Shown here: positions 1-11,636 of the stretch, one piece after another
Numbering within the stretch: position 1 is the first letter of the stretch
Layout: every line of letters begins with the position of its first letter
Assembly (NCBI GenBank): GCA_032690845.1
Contig: CM064417.1
Coordinates: forward strand, 15,902,501 to 15,966,500
DNA: 64,000 bases
Direction: 5' to 3'
DNA from: Eleusine coracana subsp. coracana
Lineage: Eukaryota; Streptophyta; Magnoliopsida; Poales; Poaceae
The notes under the pieces: model-generated
What the model was told of the DNA's origin: nothing
Seen by the model: the letters and a program-made list of their open reading frames with translations, nothing else
Databases searched by the model: none
Translations under genes and position numbers: made by a program

Positions 1-3000
1 GAATATTCTTCTGAATCAACTTCAAGGGGTACAAAGTTACATCGAAGTTGCTTGTATCGAGCATATAGCGGATCATCCTACATTTCAAAGCAGGATACAG
101 TTATGGTTCAGCATGTGCGAGATATACAATTGTCAAGAATAATTTAGTTACTTTGAATGTCGCTTTTAAGGATAATGTTTTATACCATCCATAATCCATT
201 ATAGCAGCAAGATGGAACTTCATGTTCAAAATTAGAACAAACCTTGGCAATGATATCAAAATACATATCACGAGATGGAAGGTGAAAAGGTGGAGTTTCA
301 GTGCTAGATGTGGCAGAAGATGAATGGTGATGGATATTTTCAAGTGTTGATAAACTAAAAATCCCACTGGTTTCTGCACCAAAATAATGTAGAAAACAGC
401 TAAATATGCAAAAAATAGTTCTTATAGATCCATTTATCCATTTAATGTATTAAACCTAATTCATATTAGGAGAAATAAAGGCACATTAGTTATCAGTATT
501 CAGAAAAGCGGATACATTACACCGAAACCCTCAGATTCAGCTACATTTAACAGGGATCAATATCTGGAGGTTATCATTGACAACTGACAAGCTGAGAGCA
601 TGTTACAGTGTCACATAAACCACATCTAAATTCCAATACAAACAAACCTTTTGCAACTGGAACTTATAAATCCATACTTCCTGATCTGTACACATATTAG
701 CAAGAAGATATACCTGGTCACCTGAATCAACCTCAAGAAGCTTTGTTGCAATCTCTATCTCACCAAGGGCTTCAACCTTCAATGTGCAAGAGGTGAAATG
801 TTAGCAGATTATAAGAGATATACAGTTGTGCAGTAAATATATATATAAAAGAGTCATTATGCAAATTTCCCTAAAAAACTATATGAATGGAAGAAAAGGA
901 GACTATAACTCAATCATCCATGACAATTTTGTCATCACACTTCACACATATTATACAATAAAGTAGAAGATAAGGCTTAACTTAATATTAGAATTTCAAT
1001 ACTAAAATGGACCAAAGGAGCCTTAGATATGTTTAAATTATTGTTCATAAGAATTACAGTTAAAAACTTTTGAAAACAGTTAAAAAGCAAAATACAGTAG
1101 TTCAATTACCATTTCCAGCTTAGCTTTTAATTTCTGAGGAGTGTCAATAATAAATTCACCTGTCAGATGCCTTTTGTTAGTAGGTTACTCAATAGAATAT
1201 ATCACACTAAAGACCAGTAAGCAAGAAAGTTTGAAACTCACGCATCTTTCTGAAACCAAAGTCATGAGGAATCACAGTGTAGAATTCTCTGCAACCAGCA
1301 GCAACATAAGAAACCTCAGCAAATATAAAAATAATAGTGAGTTTCAATTCAAAAGACAGGTTCTGCGGTAATCCACTGGCCATGGATCAGGTCAGCCATA
1401 ACATAGCCATCATAAATTCTGGTAAACTAATGTTCATCTTGCCAAGAAGGCTGCTATTTTGTGTATGAAAAAATAACTAAAAGAATATTTTTACCTGCTT
1501 TTAAATAGTGCCCATGATGCCACAAGTTATTAAGTGAAAAGCACTCTACAACAATTGAATCACTAAATTTCAAGGACGTAATGAAAGAAAAAAAAATGCT
1601 ACAGAGATAATGGATAAATTTCAATACATTGTCAACCAGGCCCAGGTTTAGGTCATATTCCATATTTGCAGTCAAATAATAAGAACCTCACAGGCTTACC
1701 CTGTCAATTGCTCAAGTTGTCTCCTGTCTGCCCTTGAAATAACATTGGAGATCCTCTTCAAAACATCATAGCCCTGGGGAAAAGTATGAAATGTCATTAT
1801 TGAAACAGAGTGAAAAATAAGAAAGTGTAGATAAAGTTTTAATGCACAAAATGCTGACGTTTACATTTCACAGAACTTCGGCACGCACGTGCTAAATAAA
1901 ACTTGAAAACTGTTTTTTTACGTTACTACTATTAAGGTAACTCTGTTGACATTTACATTTCACAGAACTTTTGTAGTTTATGGTGTATTTCACTCTTAAA
2001 GTTATTTATAAGTAAATTTGTAAAGAAGAAACCTCATGTTATATTTCCCCATAAACTCACCTCATATCTAATTGCAACTTGTATATGTCAATAATTCAAC
2101 CAGTAATAAATTTCCACAAGACCTGTTACCTCCAAACAAAGAAATATCAGTGCAACTTACCTTAAGTATCGTAGATTTACTTAGCTTTCCAAGGGGAAGT
2201 TTATCAGCGTTATAACCTAATTAATTAGACAAGACAATTTAGTAGATGCAAATGATAGAATAATACACTAGCAAAAAAAATTAACAGTGGGACAAGAAAA
2301 AAATTAATTATCATTTTTATTGAGCTAATTCAACTACGCTATTAAGCAGATGATTATTAAGTGTCAATACATTTGCAGTTCCTCATTAAAAGATCTCACA
2401 TGTAATTAATTCCACAACACTTATGAAGGTAGCCATACATCATAGAATGTCTTTTTGGTGGTCACAAATGCCTTCCATACTCCATAGCATACAAGTACAG
2501 CTAAGTAGATATCTATACATAGGCAAGTACTGCTCCAGTAAGTTCAAAGGATGGCAACAAAATAATTTACCTATTTCCACCATTTGCTGCTTCATCATGC
2601 TAATATTGCAGATCAGAGATACAAATTGTGCAATTCGAGTTTCAAGTTTTGTCTCTTTTATCTGATCAGTAATGGAACCTTTGTTCTTAGCCTTATTCTG
2701 GTAAAAATAAGAATAAAAGATTAAAACCAAGGCAGGCACTAAATCGCAAACAAGATGTTTAGTAAAACTTACTGTTTCATTGTCCTCAGTTTCACCATAG
2801 TCCATTTCAAGCCAAGTGTATTTCTTTGCATAACATTCGAATTTCTTGCGATCCGACCACAGGTTATTAGTTTTATCTTGAAACTTTCCCTCAAATTCAT
2901 ATATGGCTTGGTCTCGTATTGTAAAGGGGCCATGAAGCTTATCTTGCCCTCGTGCCCCTACTCTCCCCCATCTATTGTAGACCATAAAGCTTCCACCAGA

Positions 3001-5288
3001 ATCAGATTCTACAATTAATAGGCACCAGTTAAAGCCCTATTTAATACCACCCACTGTACCAGTATGGGAACAAGTTCATTCTATTTGGTTCTGTCTACTA
3101 TTTCAAAACATGAGAGCAAAAGGCTCTGTCTACTATTTCAAAAGACTGAATAAACAGATTTGCATCAATAAGAAAACAGATTGAGCTAGTAAAGAAACTG
3201 GTTTGCACAACAAACCTAAAACTTGGATGATATAGAACTTATTGTTGTTATTCCCAATATTAGTCTGGTTCAAAGTGGCATCATAAATGTCATCACCCTG
3301 TAGACAAACGTGGCCACCATAATATAAGAATAAAATAAGCAGCAAAGCATATAAAAAGATCTGGTTCCTTGACAGCCATAAAAAACATATATAGCTGCTT
3401 CAAGTTCAATATACAACGAAGAAAGTATCATTTGACTAGTCTTTAACTTGTGACAGAATTAGTTCTGCTACATCAGGATAACACAGTGTTAATTTACAAA
3501 TAAACTGCACGTCCAAGAATTATCCAGGCGTATATAATTTAATTTCTGATATAATTAGTTCTGCCATTCCAGGGTAACTCAGCCTATATTTACAAATTAA
3601 CTGAACAACATGCAGTTCAACAGGCACATAATGAGCATACATTTACAAACAAACTGAACTAATTCATCAGACTCTTAACTATTTATGAGAAGCATGAACA
3701 GCATTACAGCAGCAGCACTTGCAACATATGATAAGAAAAGGTAAATGAATACGCGTACCACTTGCAACACATGATAGATCATTTTTATGTGGTCAGGGAT
3801 GTGTTGGTCCAGCACAGCAGCACCCTTCTTTGTGGCTGTAACCATCTTCTCCTTTTTCACCTCCTCCTCAACCCTCTCATCAACATCTGAACCAATCAAA
3901 TAAGCAAGTTCTCTAAAGGATGGAGCGGACCTCATGCTGTTCATTTCAAGAAGAAAAGAAAAATTGATCACCAGACCTGTTGAGGCTTCTTTCTTGTCCT
4001 GAACACCACCATCCACAACTGCCACGGCATTAACAGGAGCCAAGAGCAATCTCTTCAGAAGCTCCTTCTTCCCCCCATTTGCAGCAAGCCCCCGTGCCTT
4101 GGCTAACCCCTGTAGCTCACGGTATCCCATGCCCTCAAGCTTTGTTGCTTCCGATGATGCATCACCTTTCCCCTCTTCCTCCCCATCACCAGTTCTCCTC
4201 CTCTTCCGTTCGTTTCCCCCATTCCCCTTGCCATCCATGACCGCACCGTCGCCATCCACCTCCGCCGTGGCTGCTGCAGTTGCCGCGACCTTCTCCTCAC
4301 TAATTGCTGCGTCAAGCCTCCGCACCTGGTGGAAAAGGCGTTGCAGCATAACACCAATTAAGCAGAGGACGAATGGAACACAACACAATTTTTCATGCGG
4401 GAGCATATGCACAAACACCTGGGGTGCCCATTCACAGTACCAGACTGCACGCAAAAGCAAAGATTCAGACGCAGATTGCAGCAGGGAGGCCAGCAGGCCG
4501 CCCCGGCGGGAAGGCCATTGCATTCATGGGCGGACCTAGCATGATGGCTGGGTATTCCAAGGAACACCCAGCTATTTTTCCAAAAAAAAAAATTATAAAA
4601 CCTATAGACATATGTACATCCAACATTTTAGCCAAATTCATCGGGTGGACCTCAGATATGCAACATATATAGCTATATTGGACCCCTGATGCAATATATC
4701 AGTATGCATTGGCCCTAGGCAGTCTAATCCCTTATGTGCTCTCTGTCCCTTGACTTCCACTAGTTGCTCAGCTCAATCTTTCCTAGCTCTTGCCTAATTC
4801 CTCTTATTCTCAGCTGTCGCGTACAACAAGGCGTGGTTGACTGGTTGTGAAGTGTCACACACTAGGTAAGGACTTAAGGAGGATCCCAGATTATTCCTTA
4901 GTGGAGTTTGTAGTCTAATTTGGGTTCAAAGCGTAAGATTTCCACTTTCCATTGTGTGTGTCTAATATGGATCGGAGTGTACAAATTCATTCCAAATATT
5001 TGTGAGACAGATCTTAGCTAGCTTAGGCCTCTATATTTAAACAATTTCTTTTTCTTCTATTACCATGAACCATCTGCAATTTTTATGGGTATTGTTTTTT
5101 TTTCTTTTACCACTGAGGAATGCCCAAGTATCAGGTCCTACGTCCGCCACAATGCAATCAGGGCAGAATGGGGTGGAGATGGAGACGGAGGCGGTGAGGC
5201 TCACCAGCGCCGGCTTGTTGCCGGAAGCGTCGAGACCGCGGCGCTGCAGCTCGGCGCGGAGTTCCTCCACCCGCAGCTTCGCCGACAT
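1..5288 (-). CDS. PARP2: PARP2-type poly(ADP-ribose) polymerase, 5' part (12 exons, partial)
   Basis: Nuclear enzyme that attaches ADP-ribose from NAD+ to proteins at DNA breaks. I placed exons by GT/AG sites with consistent phase: 5288-5205, 4325-3977, 3886-3759, 3297-3216, 3008-2773, 2697-2571, 2216-2161, 1773-1700, 1288-1242, 1159-1110, 776-714 and 77 to the left edge, about 457 residues. The domains in order are SAP 1 (residues about 5-36, split by intron 1), a basic cluster NERKRRR (about 66-72), SAP 2 (about 90-122), the KKGAAVLDQ linker, WGR (about 190-245, with YNRWGRVG) and the alpha-helical regulatory domain (about 300-430). Exon 12 opens the linker to the catalytic domain, whose H-Y-E triad lies outside the window. 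I chose the start at 5288 (MSAKLRVEEL) because plant PARP2 proteins begin this way; an in-frame ATG at 5306 would add six residues. No stop or frameshift is seen, so the gene looks intact. Confidence 0.95.
4520..4910. repeat. possible transposon fragment in PARP2 intron 1
   Basis: Intron 1 (4326-5204) is by far the longest in this gene. It holds a stretch beginning near a GGGCGGACCTAGC motif and followed by GGGTATTCC and an A-rich run. This resembles, from memory, the termini of degenerate DNA transposons common in grass introns. I found no clear inverted repeat or target duplication, so the assignment is tentative. Confidence 0.3.
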
Positions 5289-6410
5289 CTCCACGGCTCG
5301 GGTCACCCCCCGCCCGCTTAGGGCACCCGGGGTCTCGGGAAGGTCACAGAAGGTTCGGGGTCCGTCGGGGACGAGGCGGTCGGGGTCCGGCGGGTGGGGG
5401 CAATGGCGGGCGGCACGAGGTTTAAGGAGGGCGGAGGGGTTGAGTCGATGGGTTTTTGCCTTTTTGGTGGCGAGTTCCTTCCGGGAGAAGCGGCGGAGTC
5501 GTGCGGGGGAAGGAGGAGGTGGATGGAATTGGAGAGGGGGGACAGCGAAATGTCAAAGCGGAAGTGGGGGGAAGGGAGCGTAGGCGGGAAAATGAAAATA
5601 AATTCGGAGCTTCTTTTATTTTTCTCTTTCACCGATAACGTTTGATAATTCGTTTTATTAAAAATATTAATCTTTACATACATACACCTTACTTCCTCCC
5701 TTCTTAAACTATTGTCGTTGTTAACTCTTTTAGTTAACTTTAATTATTTATCTTATTTAAAAAATTATTTTACCCTGTGCCTGTTATTTTTGCTGCCTCC
5801 GCTGCCGGAGTCGACGAGGAGCCGCGCGCCCTATTCTCCCCTTCTCCTTCATCGTGCCCATCACGGCGGGCCAAGCGACGCGGCGCTCCAGTCCTCCGCC
5901 TCGGGCGCAGCCCCGCCCTTCTCATAGTGGAAGCTGTGACTCTTCACGAGCCTGGGCTCTTGATGAGCATCACGTTCCTGGAGCGAGACAACCTGGAGGT
6001 GGACGTGCAGGCAGGTGCTTGGCTGTTGACCTGCTGTTGTAGGCCACAAACATGAGCCTGCTCGTGCAGCTTCTCACCGTGCGCCTCGACGTCTCCAAGG
6101 GCTGGCACCTCACCGACCTCTGCCGCCACGAGTACCACGCGACACGTGCTCTTGCTCATAACAGAGGTCGCCATACAGGAGGTCATCGGACATCGGAAGC
6201 ACCATCACCATCAAGATCCTCGGCAGGAGGTATCCCAAATCCATCGTTATATCACCGCGATGGATTGGTGAGTACGGATTTTTTTTATTACTACTATATG
6301 TTTGTTTGTGGAGACCAATTTCACATTTGCTGCTTGTTTGTTTATCATTCAACTTAGGACCACAGTATAACTACCTACTTTGATGACGTTAATCCTCTGA
6401 AAAATCATGT
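5289..6410. other. PARP2 upstream region and unassigned GC-rich segment
   Basis: Positions 5289-5600 are GC-rich and would hold the PARP2 5' UTR and promoter. Positions 5640-5780 are AT-rich. A second GC-rich block (about 5795-6285) has short open frames on both strands, for example a plus-strand frame from 5777 and one from 6052, with a possible splice donor near 6268. I do not recognise either product. It could be the first exon of a divergent gene, or a gene fragment. Confidence 0.35.
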
Positions 6411-7058
6411 CACTACGGGCAAGAGAGGGTTTGTCATGTGCCGAGTTGTTTGTCATGTGCCAAACAGAAAAACACACGATAAATATAGGGCACACAGCAT
6501 AAACATGTTTTGCCATGTGCCACAAGGTATGCACGCGGTAAAGTTGATATTTACTATGTGCCTTATTATCCGGCACACGGCAAACATGCTTGTAGTTGTT
6601 TGCAAGTATTACCACTATAGGGAACAGACAACGAACGTTACATGTTTGCCGTGTACCCCAACAGCTTGGCACAAGGCAAACCTCAACTTTATCGTGTGCC
6701 CACCAAGAAAGGACACACGGCAAACCTCAACTTTGCCATGTGTTGTGCAAGGAGGCACACATAAAAGGTGGTCACGTGACTCTCATATGTCGTGTTTATC
6801 GTATGTCAAAACTAGGGACATGGCAAAGCGCGCCGTCATTGTTCTGATGTCTTTTTTTTTGTCATGTGTCAGGTGGGGCACACGACAACGTCTTCGCCAT
6901 GTGCCCGATAGAAAGCACACGACAAAGTCGTCTTTGCCAACAGGTTTTTTACCATGCGGGCTATGCCGCGTGTAACCCACGATAAAGATTTTACCGTGGG
7001 TATTTCCGATTTTGCTGTGTGTCCCGTACACACGGCAAATTCTCTACTTCCCATAGTG
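6411..7058. mobile_element. non-autonomous CACTA transposon (648 bp)
   Basis: The element starts CACTACGGG and ends CCATAGTG. The reverse complement of the right end (CACTATGGG, then AGAGAATTTG) matches the left end (CACTACGGG, then AGAGGGTTTG). It is flanked by a 3-bp duplication TGT (6408-6410 and 7059-7061), as expected for CACTA elements. The interior is filled with subterminal repeats of the type TTTGCCATGTGCC and GGCACACGGCAAA in both orientations. It has no transposase ORF; the short ORFs are only readings of the repeats. Confidence 0.93.
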
Positions 7059-7172
7059 TGTACTTAATTTTAATGTTACTACTACTGTCAGCAGAAGAGA
7101 GAGTTCCTACATAAACGCAATGGATCTGAATAAATTTCATTGAATGCAAATTTTCAGTCTCAAAACTGATTA

Positions 7173-7333
7173 CTCCTTTCGTTTCTTTTTACTTGTCATT
7201 CTGGAGATATTTTTTGGTATCTAGATTTATTGAATATTCTCTGAATCTAGACACATATGTTATTCAGATTTAGAGAATGTTTAATAAATCTGATAAAGAG
7301 TCAGAACGACAAGGAAAAAAGAAACGAAGGAAG
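7173..7333. mobile_element. Stowaway-like MITE (161 bp)
   Basis: Terminal inverted repeats CTCCTTTCGTTTCTTTTT (left) and the reverse complement of AAAAAAGAAACGAAGGAAG (right) are flanked by TA on both sides (7171-7172 and 7334-7335). The CTCC-TCGTTTC start, the TA target and the length fit Tc1/mariner-type Stowaway MITEs of grasses. The interior is AT-rich and inverted, with no coding capacity. Confidence 0.88.
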
Positions 7334-7335
7334 TA

Positions 7336-8922
7336 TTTATTAAGAGTAATTATAAAACGAAGAATTGGTCGTCAAGACGCTAGCCTGCCACGAAGAAGTT
7401 ATTCGTCTGTTGGTAACTGTTTAGATCCTTCTGCTAGCTAAATTCTTGTGCCGTTTGTAGTAGCTGTAGTCATGTCGTTAGCCATGTATATATAGGACAT
7501 GAGACGAGTGGCATGAATAGGATAGGAGGCAGGTAGAATCAAGTTTCCTTCGAGATGGCAAGTGTAACACATGGTCACGGTGTTTACTTGGGGTAAATCA
7601 TTGATCTTGGTATATTTTTGTTTGGGTCCCTTTTTATCAATCAACTAAGTACTCTTGATTGTTTCCTTAAATACTTTTCTATTTGTATTTGTCCATGTAA
7701 GTAGCTTTCTGGCTAAAAATGAATCTTTGTTTTATATATGATCTGGAGTGAGTTGCAATTTTGTTATCATGCATCTGGAGTGAGTTGCAAATTGCGAGGA
7801 GGAAAAGCTGCTAGGCTGCTACCATTAGAAGATTGCTGAAATGACCGGTCTGTTGATGAAAAAGGAATTAAATAGTGAAAAAAATTATGCATTGTAGTTC
7901 GCCTCTGAGATTATATGTATCCCATACAGTAGATTTATACCAATGTGTAAGAATCTGGAAGGCATGATGACATCAATGACCCTATAATGTTTTTATGTTT
8001 TGTTTGAATATTCAATGGATGACATGTATATATACTGGTTTTTTTTCTTTTGAATTAATAATGAACGATATGCATCTTAGTAAATTTCTATCTTGCTGGT
8101 ATGGTGATCTGAGTATACATTGTAATATCACATAATTAGAAAGAATATACATGCTGGTCTTTTGCCACATAATAAAAATTTCTGTTAGATTTTATTTATC
8201 AAATATATAAATATATATTTTTTATTGTATTTTTTTAAATCCATAGCAACGCACGGACATGTTGCTTGTTCTGAATATATAAAATTATAAGATAGCTTTA
8301 ATTTTATTTAATAATTAGAAAAATAATAACAAAATATCTGATAATTTTTTAAATAAAACAAATGATAAAAATATAATCAAAAAATTCAATTGCATCAATA
8401 ATTTAAATCTGAAAAGTGTAGTTATTTGGTACGTGTTATTCCACCACAACAACTATTAATACACAATAAAAAAGAGAAATCATCAATCACCCATTGGTAC
8501 GGGGAGCTCCGCCTAGTAATAGCTTGCAAACATCTACATAGTTCTTGCTGGCGAAGGTCGCCAATCAGTGGTGGCGCCATGGACGACAAGTGCTCCTGGT
8601 GAAGCACTGGAGAGGGGCTTGTGCCTGGCAGATGAGGGCGAGGCAGATCCATCAACGGAGGAAATGGTACCCAGGGCCCGATCAGGAGCTGAGGCGGAGT
8701 AGGGATCATGAATTCACCGCCAAGAGCTACGTCCAGGTATGAGGTTGATGGGGAGCAGGAGGATTGTAGGTGTGTGAGAGCAATGCGTGAGGTGGAAAGG
8801 GTGACGATGGCGCTGGAGGAAGAGTGCCCGAACGATTTTCAAACAAAAGCTGATAAAAACGGAGGCAAACTGACTCGGACACAACAATACAGATTCTCTA
8901 GCTTGAGACATAAATCATAAAT
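7336..8922. other. intergenic stretch, no gene recognised
   Basis: The sequence is AT-rich, with a small direct repeat of CTGGAGTGAGTTGCAA near 7743 and 7774. A transposon-end-like motif (CATAGCAACGCACGGAC) lies near 8243-8260. The GC-richer part (8500-8830) has short frames on both strands that I cannot assign. Confidence 0.4.
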
Positions 8923-8960
8923 GACTAGCATAGTACCCGCGTTGCAACGGGATAAGAAAT
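8923..8960 (+). repeat. repeat-terminus motif (ACTAGCATAGTACCCGCGTTGCAACGGG type)
   Basis: The GTACCC-GCGTTGCAACGGG motif is the recurrent end of a repeat family that is common in grass intergenic DNA. A copy in the opposite orientation lies near 8243-8275. I could not find partner ends or a duplication, so the class is unknown. Confidence 0.4.
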
Positions 8961-10490
8961 AATAGAAAAAAAATACATCTATATAATAATGAAACAAGGA
9001 TGAGATGAGCTAATTCCCTTCTTGACCTTGCAATTAGGACGCACCTTTGGCAACAAAAGTACACGGAGACAACCACAAATTCAGACCTTTGACATGCCCC
9101 TACCTTCGATCTTCACCATCACAAATTTCAGTTTGTGTTTAAAAATATTTCCTCACTCTGAAATAGAATCACTTTGAAATTGTCTGGCTAGCTACATTTT
9201 AAATGTATGGCTTTACTCTAGTATTTTAGAGAGCATATATAATTTAAACAAGTCGTCACAAAATGTATTTTTACTGTAGTGCTTAGTGCCCAAAATTATC
9301 TGCTATTCAAATATGTATAACTATATCATATGTAGCCTATCGATCGTGTGCACCTATAGCAATTTAATGAAAGAACTTGTAAGTGCCAGATGTAAGAAAT
9401 ACATGAACTTCTTCTTTCCTGTTCAGCGATTCACGTCCAAAGGCTAAAAAAAGGAAAAGTAACACGCCTGGCAAATGTCCAAATGGATTCAGGAGTAAGG
9501 GTGCTGCGAGCCATGGAAACGGATGGGCTGGGAAGCGAGGGGAAGGATGTGGAGAAGCGGGCACTGACGGCCACGACCGCCGACAACGATTGTGACTGGA
9601 ATTGCCTTCCCGTGAGTCTTGTGAGCACAACTATTGGCTTATATTGAGAATCAAACTGAATTGGAATTGTACTCACCTAACGGAACAAACTCTACATGTT
9701 GTATACGGAAAACGGAGAAAAACACGTGAATAAGTAACGTGTGGTGCGGACACAAAAAAAAATTGGCCGTAGACGACCGCACCTAACTTATTAGAAAGAA
9801 CTTATTATTAGAAAGAGAATATATGTTTTACAACATCGTCAATTGCCACAAAAGCTACACTTTCTACTCTTTAAGTCTTAAGCCTACCGGCTTAGTAAAT
9901 ATTCAAACATACCTGACATCAATATATTCGGGACACTTGCAGCCATCAAAGTTTTGGCCTGGTCCTTTATATTTCCCGTCTGTATTCATATAACTTTACA
10001 AGCTACAGTCATTCTTATTAATAACTTATATTAATAATCCTACAACCATAAATGTAATCTCACTTCAACGAGGCCTTTAGTACTGTACTCTTCATTACCC
10101 CATGACATGTCTAAATTGTTTTTGTAATTTGAATAAATTGACCTTTGCTATTATGAGCAAGATCAATTTAGAAGTGCTTGACATAGAGGAAAAGTAGCCT
10201 AACTGAAGTTGTTTTTCAGTTCTTCGACCTGCCATTTTGGACATGTTTGTAATGTATTACTAATATCAAAATAGTACGTACAACTCGAAAGTAAATTTAA
10301 AAGACAATTCTGGCCATTCACGGCAATCTGAGTGCAAAATATAGTTAGCATACACTACATTTAGAAATTTGGGATAAGAAAAAGCATAAACATACTTTCT
10401 TGCCAATCAGTACGCCCTTGCCTTAGTTGCTTTCTTCTTCCTTGGAGCTTTATTAATTTTAAAATAGTAAAATAGGTGCTTAAAAAACAA

Positions 10491-10514
<24 letters not shown>
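10491..10514. repeat. (AT)n microsatellite
   Basis: An uninterrupted alternating AT/TA tract lies in AT-rich intergenic DNA. Confidence 0.9.
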
Positions 10515-10521
<7 letters not shown>

Positions 10522-11620
10522 TTGTAAATCAATGGACTAAAATTTTCTATTATATGTTGTACTCAAGAACAATAACATCTTGCTCATCTCGGAGACTATA
10601 AAACTTCATGTGACATGAATTTTATTGTGTCACCTTTTTTATTCATGATAGCATTTTAGATATCGAGCACATGAAGTTTCTCTCATTCGTAAAGTCATCG
10701 CATCTGATTCAACAATCGCACTTATTTCGACCATATCAAATTCCATCATATTACTTACTCTTCCAGCATATCTTATATTCACTAATATCATTTACTTCTA
10801 CCATACTTCCGGTATCAAATTTTTCTCAGAATTTTGAATGACGCTGTACAACAGCAGGAGACATTGTTGTATCATCATAGATAGGCTTTACACGGGTGCA
10901 GCCACTGAATCACTTCCTTCTCATCACCGTCCCTCTGGTACCTATCAAATCACCTATGGACATGGAACAAACACGCCACCATCTCTTGTCAGAGCCATAT
11001 GCATCATGCAGAACAATGCATGCATCATCTTCGAGCTAGACAACACGAACAATGGCCCCTAAGTACTGTTAAATCGACAAGCTATACAGAAGCAAAACTG
11101 AAACATTACAGGTGCAGGAAAAAAAAGAACTGAACTGAACCGACAACACATTCAGATACTCATAACTCTTTATTTACTCCATCAAATTCTATGTGTAACT
11201 ACTCTACCGGAAGATCAAACAACTTACCACAAAACCTTCCATAGCTTCATGGACCAGTTCAGCCTCTACGATATTCTAAAATGCCACTCAAAACTAAAAC
11301 TTAATGAATTTAACAACTAACTGACAAAAACGATAGAAATATTCAGAATGTGATATGTCCTCTTTTACTAAACGAAAATTTGTCTATCAGTACTCCTTGG
11401 ATTTTTTTTGAAATTATGTATAACTTTTGTTACTACGAGATGCTCAGATTCAGCAGCTAATTGCCCTGAAAACAGATTGAAACCGTGACTGTGCGGACTG
11501 CCAGAGCAAGACACCTGCAACTTCGGCACACGAGATTGGCCTTTGAACCTAAATCAAGGTAAAACAGCAGGAGAAAGAAGTTAATAGATTAATTTAACCC
11601 TTACCTCAAGCAAAACGAAC

Positions 11621-11636
11621 TCTCTCTCTCTCTCTC
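11621..11636. repeat. (CT)n microsatellite
   Basis: Eight TC dinucleotides in a row, followed by CCCCT. Confidence 0.9.

Noticed and set aside
5065..5583. 172-codon plus-strand ORF over PARP2 exon 1
   Set aside because: Antisense to the PARP2 first exon and promoter. Composition is explained by GC-richness.
6436..6975. 179-codon plus-strand ORF
   Set aside because: It is only a reading of the CACTA subterminal repeats (6411-7058).
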